Notes under the pieces: model-generated
What the model saw: only the letters and a program-made list of their open reading frames with translations
Told to the model about the DNA's origin: nothing
The model's database searches: none
Part shown: positions 16,290 to 23,060 of the stretch, one piece after another
Numbering within the stretch: position 1 is the stretch's first letter
Layout of the letters: every line of letters begins with the position of its first letter
Program-made: the position numbers and the translations under genes
Assembly: GCA_002397315.1 (NCBI GenBank)
Contig: DHAE01000029.1
Coordinates: forward strand, 1-24,648
Source: Comamonadaceae bacterium UBA4962
GTDB taxonomy: Bacteria > Pseudomonadota > Gammaproteobacteria > Burkholderiales > Burkholderiaceae_C
Reading direction: 5' to 3'
DNA length: 24,648 nucleotides

Positions 16290-17336
16290 CTAGGCCAGCG
16301 CGTCCAGCGGCCAGCGCGGCTTGACGTCGAACGCGTACTCGCGGTTCGGTGCCTCGCGGCCGGCCTGCAGGCGCATCGCCGCGGCCATGGCGATCATGGC
16401 GCCGTTGTCGGTGCACAGGTGCAGTTCGGGGTAGTGCACGCGCACGCCCCTGCGGGCGCAGGCGGCGTCGAGCTGCGCCCGCAGCAGCCGGTTGGCACCC
16501 ACGCCCCCGGCCACCACCACGCGGCGCAGGCCCGCGCCTTCCAGCGCCGCCAGGGTCTTTTTGACGAGCACGTCCACGATGGCCGCCTGGGTGCTCGCGG
16601 CCAGATCGGCCTTGCGCGCTTCCAATTGGTCGCCGAGCTTTTTCGCCTGCGTGAGCACGGCGGTCTTGAGGCCCGCGAACGAGAAATCGAGGTTGCCGCT
16701 GTTCAGCAGCGGGCGCGGCAGCTTGAAGGCCGCGGCATCGCCCTGCTCCGCCAGCCGTGACAGCGCGGGGCCGCCCGGATACCCCAGGCCCATCAGCTTG
16801 GCGGATTTGTCGAAGGCCTCGCCGGCCGCATCGTCGATGGTCTCGCCCAGCAGTTCGTAGCGGCCCACGCCATCCACGCGCATCAGCTGGGTGTGGCCGC
16901 CCGAGACCAGCAACGCGACGAACGGGAATTCGGGCGGATCGGCGCTCAAAAACGGCGACAGCAGGTGCCCTTCCAAGTGGTGCACGCCGAGCACCGGCCG
17001 GTCGAGCGCCGCCCCCAGCGCGCACGCCACGCCCGCGCCCACGAGCAGCGCGCCGGCCAGGCCCGGGCCGCGCGTGTAGGCCACCACGTCCACGTCGGCC
17101 AGGCCGCAACGCGCCTCGGCCAGCACGGCCTCGGTCAGCGGCAGCACGCGCCGGATGTGGTCGCGGCTCGCCAGTTCGGGCACCACGCCGCCGTAGGCCT
17201 GGTGCATGTCGATCTGGCTGTGCAGGGCATGCGCGAGCAGCGTGGGCACGCCGCCGCCTTCGGGCGCGCGCACGAGCGCGACGCCGGTTTCGTCGCAGGA
17301 GGATTCGATTCCGAGGATGAGCTGACTCTGGGCCAT
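16290..17336 (-). CDS. tsaD: tRNA N6-adenosine threonylcarbamoyltransferase TsaD
   Basis: This 348-residue enzyme transfers the threonylcarbamoyl group from threonylcarbamoyl-AMP to A37 of tRNAs reading ANN codons, working with TsaB and TsaE. The ASKHA fold start MAQSQLILGIESSCDETGVALV is diagnostic. The metal-binding HxxxH motif is H120-LEG-H124 in VLGVHHLEGHLLSPFL. TRGPGLAGALLVG, VSGGHTQLM, AGEAFDKSAKLMGLGYPGGPALS and VVVAGGVGANRLLR are all intact, and the C-terminal DNGAMIA is present. The start at 17336 was chosen by family N-terminus; an upstream in-frame extension has no family similarity. This is a housekeeping gene and shows no anomaly. Confidence 0.97.
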   Translation of the reverse strand: MAQSQLILGIESSCDETGVALVRAPEGGGVPTLLAHALHSQIDMHQAYGGVVPELASRDHIRRVLPLTEAVLAEARCGLADVDVVAYTRGPGLAGALLVGAGVACALGAALDRPVLGVHHLEGHLLSPFLSADPPEFPFVALLVSGGHTQLMRVDGVGRYELLGETIDDAAGEAFDKSAKLMGLGYPGGPALSRLAEQGDAAAFKLPRPLLNSGNLDFSFAGLKTAVLTQAKKLGDQLEARKADLAASTQAAIVDVLVKKTLAALEGAGLRRVVVAGGVGANRLLRAQLDAACARRGVRVHYPELHLCTDNGAMIAMAAAMRLQAGREAPNREYAFDVKPRWPLDALA

Positions 17337-17409
17337 AGGCGCGCAAGTGTAGGCGCCCCGGCGCCTGACAGCCCGGCACACGGTCTTTGCGCGCCCGCGG
17401 CACGCCACC

Positions 17410-18639
17410 TCACCAGCGGTCGGACCGCATGCGCAGCTCCCACTGGCCCGCGCGCATGCCGTACACGCCCACCGCGCCGTAGCGCTGCTCGCCCTTCTCG
17501 TCCCACTTCATGGTGCCGGTGACGGGGGCGTAACCGTTGATGCCGTGCAGCACCTTGGCGATCGCCTTCGGATCGGCGGACTTCGCCTGCTGGATCGCGG
17601 CCGAGAGCACGTAGGTGGCGTCGTAGCTGTAGTGCCCGCCATAGGCCGGCGCCTTCTTGAAGGCGCGGTCGTAGCGTTCCAGGAACTGCCGGCCGGTGAC
17701 GAATTCGCGCGCCTCCAGCACCGGCGAGGTGGCGTAGATGCCGGCCACCTTGCGGTCGCCCTTGAGCATGTCGGTGGTCTTGATCGTGTCGCCGCCGAGG
17801 ATGCTCACGTCCCGGTAGTTCAGCTGCACCAGCGCGTCGATCAGGGACAGCACCTGGAAATCGTTGAGGGTGCTGATGATCACCCCCACGCGCTCCTGCT
17901 GCAGGCGGGCGGCCAGGGCCTTGAAATCCGTGGTCTTGTCGTCGAACGACTGGCGCACGGCCACGCGGCGCTTCTCGTGCTCGAGCTGCTGCGCCGCGCC
18001 GTCGGCCAGGCCCTTGCCGTAGGGCGTGCCGTCGTCGAGCACGGCATACGCGTTGGCGGAGAGCTGCGTCGCCGCGAACGAGCCCATCGCGCGCGACTGC
18101 AGGTTGTCGTTCGCGACCAGACGGAAGGTGCCGGGGAGCCCCAACTCCGTGAACCGCGGGTGCGTGGAAATCGCCAGTTGCGGCACGCCCTGCGCCGCAT
18201 AGATCGGCGCGGCCTCGATGCTCACGCCGGAATTGAGGTGCCCCACCACCGCCACCACCCCCGCCTCGACGAGCTGCTGCGCCACGGCCTTGCCGGTGGC
18301 CGCGTCGGCCCGGTCGTCCTGCGCGACCACTTCCAACGTGACGCGCTTGCCGTCCACCGTGAAGCCCGCCTGGTTGAGTTCGTCCACCGCCATGCGCACG
18401 CCGTTCAGCATGTCCTGCCCCAGCGCCGCGAGCGGCCCGGAGAGCGGCTGCGCCACGCCGATCTTCACCGTATCGGGCACGCGGCTGCAGCCCGCGAGGA
18501 TGGCGGCTACGGCGCAGGCGCCGGCCAGTACCGTCCACCGCCCCAATCCTGCCAGCGTGTCTCGGCGCCCAGCGCCCTTCCCCGGTCTCAGCCGCACTGC
18601 CGCTGCCCGCCCCACCATGCCCCGTCGCGCCGTTGTCAT
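17410..18639 (-). CDS. LivK-type ABC substrate-binding lipoprotein
   Basis: This 409-residue binding protein of the branched-chain amino acid class is predicted to be a lipoprotein. The leader has many arginines (MTTARRGMVGRAAAVRLRPG) and ends in VAAILAGC, with C51 as lipidation site. The mature part starts DTVKIGVAQPLSGPLAALGQDMLNGVRMAVDELN. Family features follow: VAVVGHLNSGVSIEAAPIYAAQGVPQLAIS, LDDGTPYGKGLADGAAQQLE, and a late domain with GGHYSYDATYVLSAAIQQAKSADPKAIAKVL. GGAG at 9 bases supports the start at 18639. No transporter partner genes flank it, so it is a second solo binding protein. The ligand is probably an amino acid or amide but is not determinable here. Confidence 0.9.
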   Translation of the reverse strand: MTTARRGMVGRAAAVRLRPGKGAGRRDTLAGLGRWTVLAGACAVAAILAGCSRVPDTVKIGVAQPLSGPLAALGQDMLNGVRMAVDELNQAGFTVDGKRVTLEVVAQDDRADAATGKAVAQQLVEAGVVAVVGHLNSGVSIEAAPIYAAQGVPQLAISTHPRFTELGLPGTFRLVANDNLQSRAMGSFAATQLSANAYAVLDDGTPYGKGLADGAAQQLEHEKRRVAVRQSFDDKTTDFKALAARLQQERVGVIISTLNDFQVLSLIDALVQLNYRDVSILGGDTIKTTDMLKGDRKVAGIYATSPVLEAREFVTGRQFLERYDRAFKKAPAYGGHYSYDATYVLSAAIQQAKSADPKAIAKVLHGINGYAPVTGTMKWDEKGEQRYGAVGVYGMRAGQWELRMRSDRW

Positions 18640-18825
18640 GTCGTTGATCTCCGTTGGAATGATCGATGCCGCTTGTAACAAGAGGTATACAAGACTATGC
18701 CCGTCCGCGCCAGCGGACAAGCCCTGCCCCCCAAGCAACTTCCACTCCCGCGATCCATCCACGGCCGAGCCTGCAGCCCGCTCCACTCCGGCAAGGCAGG
18801 CGTATTTCTTGCTCTAATCCGCACC
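18640..18825. other. Divergent region between the binding lipoprotein and nasT
   Basis: The only clear structure is an inverted repeat CTTGTA (18672-18677) and TACAAG (18688-18693) around 10 bases, in a locally AT-richer patch just upstream of the lipoprotein gene; it may be an operator. On the nasT side, TCTAAT (18813-18818) ends 7 bases before the nasT ATG, which would place transcription start at or next to the start codon. No good -35 box is visible. Confidence 0.35.
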
Positions 18826-19452
18826 ATGAACGAGTCGATGCGCATCGTGGTGGTGGCCCCCGATCTGGCCCTGGCCGGGGAGGACGACGAGCACGCCCGC
18901 GCGCAGGCCGAACGTTCGCGTGCGCTGCACATCGGCCTGCTGGAGAACGGCTACAACCTCGTCGCCACCCTGCCCGCCGACGTGTTCCTCGGCGATCGCA
19001 TCGCGCAGCTGCAGCCCGACATGGTGATCGTGGACGCCGAGAGCGCCGCCCGCGACGCGCTGGAGCACGTCGTGCTGGCCACGCGTGAAGCGCCCCGCCC
19101 GATCGTGCTCTTCACCAACGACGAGGACACCACCCACGTCAAGGACGCGGTGGCCGCGGGCGTCACGGCCTACATCGTCGCCGGCCTCGCCCCCCAGCGC
19201 ATCCGCCCGATCCTCGACGTGGCGATGGCGCGCTTCCAGCACGAGCAGGCGCTGCGGGCCGAACTGGCCGACGCGCGCGGCGCCCTGCAGGACCGCAAGA
19301 CCATCGACCGCGCCAAGGGCCTGCTCATGCAGCGCCAGGGCCTGACCGAACAGGCCGCCTACGAGAAACTGCGCAAGGCCGCGATGGACAAGGGCATGAA
19401 GCTGGGGGAAGTCGCCCAGCGCATGCTCGATGCGTTCGATCTGCTGGGCTAG
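18826..19452 (+). CDS. nasT: ANTAR-domain antiterminator, NasT-like
   Basis: This 208-residue response-regulator-like protein has an RNA-binding ANTAR domain. Residues 6-125 form a receiver fold. D70 in MVIVDAES fills the phospho-acceptor site and T97 lies in IVLFTND, but the conserved lysine after strand 5 is replaced (AYIVAGL, V118), as in other NasT-type proteins. ANTAR occupies about 155-205, with DRKTIDRAKGLLMQRQGLTEQAAYEKLRKAAMDKG. NasT proteins bind paired hexaloop hairpins in leader RNA and stop termination of nitrate/nitrite assimilation genes. Exactly such a leader lies 180 bases downstream, before nrtA. No NasS sensor gene adjoins. The ATG at 18826 lacks a ribosome site; the upstream in-frame sequence has no family character. 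Confidence 0.92.
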   Translation: MNESMRIVVVAPDLALAGEDDEHARAQAERSRALHIGLLENGYNLVATLPADVFLGDRIAQLQPDMVIVDAESAARDALEHVVLATREAPRPIVLFTNDEDTTHVKDAVAAGVTAYIVAGLAPQRIRPILDVAMARFQHEQALRAELADARGALQDRKTIDRAKGLLMQRQGLTEQAAYEKLRKAAMDKGMKLGEVAQRMLDAFDLLG

Positions 19453-19488
19453 GCGCGCGTCCCTCCGCACCGCCGCGTGGCGCCCGCC

Positions 19489-19524
19489 GCACGAACCGGG
19501 TGCGCGGCCGCACCAATCAGGCAC
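19489..19524. promoter_or_regulatory. Two NtrC-like enhancer sites
   Basis: GCACGAACCGGGTGC (19489-19503) keeps the outer GCAC-N7-GTGC of the NtrC consensus GCACCAWWWTGGTGC. GCACCAATCAGGCAC (19510-19524) keeps the left half-site perfectly, with 11 of 15 positions matching. Their centres are 21 bases apart (two helical turns) and lie about 110-130 bases upstream of the predicted sigma-54 start, the usual NtrC enhancer position. Confidence 0.55.
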
Positions 19525-19599
19525 CGAGGCAGGCCTTGCGGCGCCTGCTGCCCCAGGCCCACGAGGTATTTCCAGCCACCGCCCCCGGCACGCATCCGC

Positions 19600-19615
19600 T
19601 GGCACAGCCCTTGCA
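19600..19615 (+). promoter_or_regulatory. Sigma-54 promoter of nrtABC
   Basis: TGGCAC, five bases, TTGCA matches the sigma-54 consensus TGGCAC-N5-TTGCA throughout, with GG (19601-19602) and GC (19613-19614) ten bases apart as required. The predicted +1 is near 19626, four bases before the first ANTAR-type hairpin. Promoter and leader therefore fit each other exactly. Confidence 0.85.
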
Positions 19616-19629
19616 TTGACCCCGGCAGC

Positions 19630-19677
19630 ACCCATCGCTGGGTCATCGAGGCACCCGTCCAACGGCGGACGGGCGCC
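19630..19677 (+). promoter_or_regulatory. ANTAR-type two-hairpin leader RNA (NasT target)
   Basis: Two stem-loops in tandem carry six-base loops with A at position 1 and G at position 4, the signature of ANTAR-protein targets. Hairpin 1 is ACCC (19630-19633), loop ATCGCT, GGGT (19640-19643); it is short, and the loop-closing A-T could also pair. Hairpin 2 has a perfect 7-base-pair stem CCCGTCC (19654-19660), loop AACGGC, GGACGGG (19667-19673), extended by GGC/GCC beyond one mismatch (19650-19677). A strong terminator begins 15 bases later. With nasT immediately upstream, this should be its antitermination site. Confidence 0.88.
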
Positions 19678-19691
19678 CCGAACCAAAGGAC

Positions 19692-19755
19692 AAAGGCGTC
19701 CCCATCCTTCGCGGCCCACCCGCCGCGAAGCGATGCGGACGCCTTTTCGTTTTTT
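19692..19755 (+). terminator. Intrinsic terminator in the nrtA leader
   Basis: AAAGGCGTCC (19692-19701) pairs with GGACGCCTTT (19737-19746), CATC (19703-19706) with GATG (19732-19735), and CTTCGCGG (19707-19714) with CCGCGAAG (19723-19730), giving a nearly continuous 22-base-pair stem. TTTT (19744-19747) and TTTTTT (19750-19755) follow. It stands 51 bases before nrtA and after the ANTAR hairpins, so it should block nrtABC unless NasT intervenes. Confidence 0.93.
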
Positions 19756-19806
19756 CGCCACCTGCCACCGGGCCCGCGCCCGCAACCGTTCGACAAGGAA
19801 GCCCCG

Positions 19807-21051
19807 ATGACCGACCTCTCGAAAACCAGCCTCCACCGCCGCACCGTGCTGCAGGCCGCCGCGGTCGGCGCCGTCGGCGTGAGCCCCGCCCTGCGCGCCC
19901 TGGTGCATGCCGCCGGCTCCGACGCGCCCGAGAAGAAGGAAGTGAAGATCGGCTTCATCCCGCTCACCGACTGCGCGAGCGTGGTGATGGCCTCGGTGCT
20001 GGGCATCGACCAGAAATACGGCGTGAAGATCATCCCCAACAAGGAAGCCAGCTGGGCGGGCGTGCGCGACAAGCTCGTGAACGGCGAGCTGGATTTCGCC
20101 CACGTGCTCTACGGCCTCGTCTACGGCGTGCACCTGGGCGTGGGCGGCCCCAAGAAGGACATGGCCGTGCTCATGACCCTGAACAACAACGGCCAGGCGA
20201 TCACCCTCTCCAAGAAGCTCGCCGACAAGGGCGCGGTGAACGGCGCCTCGCTCGCCAAGCTCATGGCCACCGAAAAACGCGAATACACCTTCGCGCAGAC
20301 CTTCCCCACCGGCACGCACGCGATGTGGCTCTACTACTGGCTGGCCGCCAACGGCATCGACCCGATGAAGGGCGCCAAGGTGATCACCGTGCCGCCGCCG
20401 CAAATGGTGGCCAACATGCGCGTGGGCAACATGGACGGCTTCTGCGTGGGCGAGCCCTGGAACCACCGCGCCATCATGGACGGCATCGGCATCACCGCCA
20501 CCACCACCCAGGCGATCTGGAAGGACCATCCCGAGAAGGTGCTCGGCACCACGTCGGAGTTCGTGCAGAAGTACCCCAACACCGCGCGCGCCGTCACGGC
20601 CGCCATCCTGGAAGCGAGCCGGTGGATCGACGAGAGCCTCGCCAACAAGAACAAGATGGCCGAGACCATCGCCGGCAAGGCCTACGTGAACACCGGCGTG
20701 GACGCGATCAACCAGCGCATCCTGGGCCGCTACCAGGACGGCCTGGGCAAGACCTGGGACGACCCGGACTACATGAAGTTCTACAACGATGGCGCGGTGA
20801 ACTTCCCCTACCTGTCGGACGGCATGTGGTTCCTCACCCAGCACAAGCGCTGGGGCCTGATCAAGGACCACCCCGACTACCTCGGCGTGGCGAAGTCCAT
20901 TAACCGCATCGACCTCTACAAGCAGGCCGCCACCGCCGCCAAGGCCCCGCTGCCCAAAAGCGACATGCGCACCAGCAAGCTGGTGGACGGCATCGTCTGG
21001 GACGGCAAGGACCCGGCGAAGTACGCGGACGGCTTCAAGATCAAGGCCTGA
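19807..21051 (+). CDS. nrtA: Nitrate ABC transporter substrate-binding protein, Tat-exported
   Basis: This 414-residue periplasmic binding protein belongs to the NrtA/CmpA family. The N-terminus MTDLSKTSLHRRTVLQAAAVGAVG has a twin-arginine motif (R11-R12-x-V-L), so it is exported folded by Tat and cleaved near residue 35. The mature start VKIGFIPLTDCASVVMASVLGIDQKYG and the segments NKEASWAGVRDKLVNGELDFAHVLYGLVYG, LNNNGQAITLS and VANMRVGNMDGFCVGEPWNHRAI match nitrate-binding NrtA proteins. A cytoplasmic NasS, also NrtA-like, would lack the signal peptide, so this is the transport component. AAGGAA precedes the ATG at 19807. It is the first gene of an operon controlled by a sigma-54 promoter and a NasT-responsive leader. 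Bicarbonate or cyanate as ligand is possible, but the NasT context favours nitrate. Confidence 0.94.
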   Translation: MTDLSKTSLHRRTVLQAAAVGAVGVSPALRALVHAAGSDAPEKKEVKIGFIPLTDCASVVMASVLGIDQKYGVKIIPNKEASWAGVRDKLVNGELDFAHVLYGLVYGVHLGVGGPKKDMAVLMTLNNNGQAITLSKKLADKGAVNGASLAKLMATEKREYTFAQTFPTGTHAMWLYYWLAANGIDPMKGAKVITVPPPQMVANMRVGNMDGFCVGEPWNHRAIMDGIGITATTTQAIWKDHPEKVLGTTSEFVQKYPNTARAVTAAILEASRWIDESLANKNKMAETIAGKAYVNTGVDAINQRILGRYQDGLGKTWDDPDYMKFYNDGAVNFPYLSDGMWFLTQHKRWGLIKDHPDYLGVAKSINRIDLYKQAATAAKAPLPKSDMRTSKLVDGIVWDGKDPAKYADGFKIKA

Positions 21052-21117
21052 CCGGGCGCGCCGAAAGCCTCCCGCTCCACACGACCCCCACGACGCATCC
21101 ACGCGAAGGAGTTCTTC

Positions 21118-22071
21118 ATGGTCAGTGCCGTCTTCCATGCCGCCCCGGAGCCCGGCTCCGCCGCTGCCCACCACGCTGCCGCGCCTGCCGGCGCAGCGCC
21201 CACCGCCTCCACGACGATGACGACGAACGCATCCACCCCCCAGGCCGCCGCGCCCGCCGCCACCGCCGCACCCCGCGACACCTCGGCCGCGCTGCGCGGC
21301 TTCTGGCTCGCGGTGCTGCCGCCCGCCTGCGGCATCGGCCTGCTGCTCGTGGTGTGGGCGATCGTGTCTTCCACCACGGGCGGGAGCATCCCCAACCCGG
21401 CCGACACCTGGAAGCAGGCCGTGGAGATTTTCAGCGACCCGTTCTACCGCAACGGCCCCAACGACCAGGGCGTGGGCTGGAACGTGCTGGCCTCGCTCGA
21501 ACGCGTGGCCGTGGGCTTCGGCCTCGCGGCGGTGGTGGGCATCCCGGCGGGCTTCGTGATCGGGCGCTTCACCTTCCTCTCGCGCATGTTCAACCCGCTC
21601 ATCAGCCTGCTGCGCCCGGTCTCGCCACTGGCCTGGCTGCCGATCGGCCTGCTGGTCTTCAAGGGCGCGAACCCCGCGGCCATCTGGACCATCTTCATCT
21701 GCTCCATCTGGCCGATGATCATCAACACCGCCGTGGGCGTGCAGCGCGTGCCGCAGGACTACATGAACGTGGCCCGCGTGCTCAACCTCTCCGAATGGAA
21801 GATCGCCACCACCATCCTCTTCCCCTCGGTGCTGCCCTACATGCTCACCGGCGTGCGCCTGGCCGTGGGCACCGCATGGCTGGTGATCGTCGCCGCCGAG
21901 ATGCTGACCGGCGGCGTGGGCATCGGCTTCTGGGTGTGGGACGAATGGAACAACCTGAACGTGAAGAACATCCTGATCGCGATCTTCGTGATCGGCATCG
22001 TCGGCCTGCTGCTGGAATGGGCCCTGGTGAAGCTCGCCACGGCCTTCTCGTTCGAAGAGGTCAAGGCCTGA
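21118..22071 (+). CDS. nrtB: Nitrate ABC transporter permease
   Basis: This 317-residue inner-membrane permease belongs to the NrtB/SsuC/TauC type. The first 55 residues are an Ala/Pro/Thr-rich, probably disordered extension. Six hydrophobic helices follow, starting with WLAVLPPACGIGLLLVVWAIV (about 62-82). The EAA-type coupling loop that contacts the ATPase is ARVLNLSEWKIATTILFPSVLPYMLTGVRLAVG (about 220-252). The typical AEMLTGGVGIGFWVWDEWN follows. AAGGAG lies at good distance before the ATG at 21118. The gene is 66 bases after nrtA and 43 before nrtC, forming one operon with them. Confidence 0.94.
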   Translation: MVSAVFHAAPEPGSAAAHHAAAPAGAAPTASTTMTTNASTPQAAAPAATAAPRDTSAALRGFWLAVLPPACGIGLLLVVWAIVSSTTGGSIPNPADTWKQAVEIFSDPFYRNGPNDQGVGWNVLASLERVAVGFGLAAVVGIPAGFVIGRFTFLSRMFNPLISLLRPVSPLAWLPIGLLVFKGANPAAIWTIFICSIWPMIINTAVGVQRVPQDYMNVARVLNLSEWKIATTILFPSVLPYMLTGVRLAVGTAWLVIVAAEMLTGGVGIGFWVWDEWNNLNVKNILIAIFVIGIVGLLLEWALVKLATAFSFEEVKA

Positions 22072-22114
22072 TCCGGCCCGGCCCCACCTGACCCACCGCA
22101 CACAGGAGTTCCCC

Positions 22115-22927
22115 ATGCATGCCTCCCTCAATACCAAGTTCATCGAAATCCAGGGCGTGGAGCAGACCTTCAAGACCACCAAAGGCCTGTTCCCCGCGCT
22201 GCGCGGCATCGACCTGGCGATCGCCAAGGGCGAGTTCGTCTCGCTGATCGGGCACTCGGGCTGCGGCAAATCCACCCTGCTGAACCTGATCGCGGGATTG
22301 ACCACGCCCACGGCCGGCGCGCTGATCTGCGCGAACAAGGAAATCAGGGGCCCGGGCCCGGACCGCGCCGTCGTCTTCCAGAACCACTCCCTGCTGCCCT
22401 GGCTGACCTGCGAAGGCAACGTCTACCTGGCCGTGGAGCGCGTTTTTGGCGCCACCGAATCCAAGGCGCGCTTGAAAGAGCGCACCGCCGCCGCCCTGGC
22501 GCTGGTGGGCCTCGCCCACGCCGCGCACAAGCGCCCCGGCGAAATCTCCGGCGGCATGAAGCAGCGCGTGGGCATCGCCCGGGCGCTGTCGATGGAGCCG
22601 CAGGTGCTGCTGATGGACGAACCCTTCGGCGCCCTGGACGCCCTCACCCGCGCCAAGCTGCAGGACGAGCTGCTGGAGATCGTGGCGCGCACGCAGAGCA
22701 CCGTGGTGATGGTGACCCACGACGTGGACGAAGCCGTGCTGCTCTCCGACAAGATCGTGATGCTGACCAACGGTCCGGCCGCGACGATCGGCGAAGTGCT
22801 GGCGGTGGAGATCCCGCGGCCGCGGAGCCGGGTGCGACTGGCGGAGGATGCGGTGTATTTGCAGTGCCGCAAGGCGGTGATCGATTTTCTGTATACGCGG
22901 CAGGGGCATGTGGAGAAGGCGGCTTGA
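22115..22927 (+). CDS. nrtC: Nitrate ABC transporter ATP-binding protein
   Basis: This 270-residue ABC ATPase drives the NrtA-NrtB importer. Walker A is GHSGCGKST (46-54), the Q-loop is Q89 in VVFQNHSLLPWL, the signature is ISGGMKQRV (144-152), Walker B is LLMDEPFGALD (165-175) and the H-loop is H202 in MVTHDVDEA. It has one NBD and no NrtA-like C-terminal domain, so in cyanobacterial terms it is closer to NrtD in size; nrtC is used here as in proteobacterial operons. CAGGAG precedes the ATG. The last 40 or so codons, from about 22800, prefer G- and T-ending codons, unlike the C-ending rest of the gene. No terminator is evident after the stop. Confidence 0.94.
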   Translation: MHASLNTKFIEIQGVEQTFKTTKGLFPALRGIDLAIAKGEFVSLIGHSGCGKSTLLNLIAGLTTPTAGALICANKEIRGPGPDRAVVFQNHSLLPWLTCEGNVYLAVERVFGATESKARLKERTAAALALVGLAHAAHKRPGEISGGMKQRVGIARALSMEPQVLLMDEPFGALDALTRAKLQDELLEIVARTQSTVVMVTHDVDEAVLLSDKIVMLTNGPAATIGEVLAVEIPRPRSRVRLAEDAVYLQCRKAVIDFLYTRQGHVEKAA

Positions 22928-23025
22928 TGGTCTTGCCTGCCTCAATCGCACTGTCAACGTCGAGAGCACCCGGCCGAACGGAGGCGTCCCCCGGCTGATC
23001 CGCCCGGCCCCGGGATTCCCCCGGA

Positions 23026-23054
23026 TTCGCCCAAATATATACATCGTATATATT
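23026..23054 (+). promoter_or_regulatory. Leaderless promoter candidate for the reductase-TetR pair
   Basis: TATATT (23049-23054) lies 6 bases before the ATG at 23061, which would place transcription start on or next to the start codon. A weak TTCGCC (23026-23031) stands 17 bases upstream as -35. No Shine-Dalgarno sequence sits at usable distance (AAAGG touches the ATG), consistent with leaderless translation. Confidence 0.45.
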
Positions 23055-23055
23055 T
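23033..23055. promoter_or_regulatory. Perfect AT-rich palindrome, probable TetR operator
   Basis: AAATATATAC (23033-23042) and GTATATATTT (23046-23055) are perfect inverted 10-base arms around ATC. The palindrome covers the predicted -10 and ends five bases before the reductase start. Such a site in a GC-rich genome is very unlikely by chance. The TetR protein encoded as the second gene of this operon is the natural ligand, giving autoregulation. Confidence 0.75.
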
Positions 23056-23060
23056 AAAGG

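Noticed and set aside
19807..21051. Reading the NrtA-like protein as the NasS sensor
   Set aside because: It has a twin-arginine export signal and is followed by permease and ATPase genes, so it is the transport binding protein. NasS is cytoplasmic.
18814..22419. A 1201-codon open frame on the minus strand
   Set aside because: It is antisense to nasT, the leader and nrtABC, with low-complexity composition rich in His, Gly and Val, and it would destroy the clear regulatory leader.
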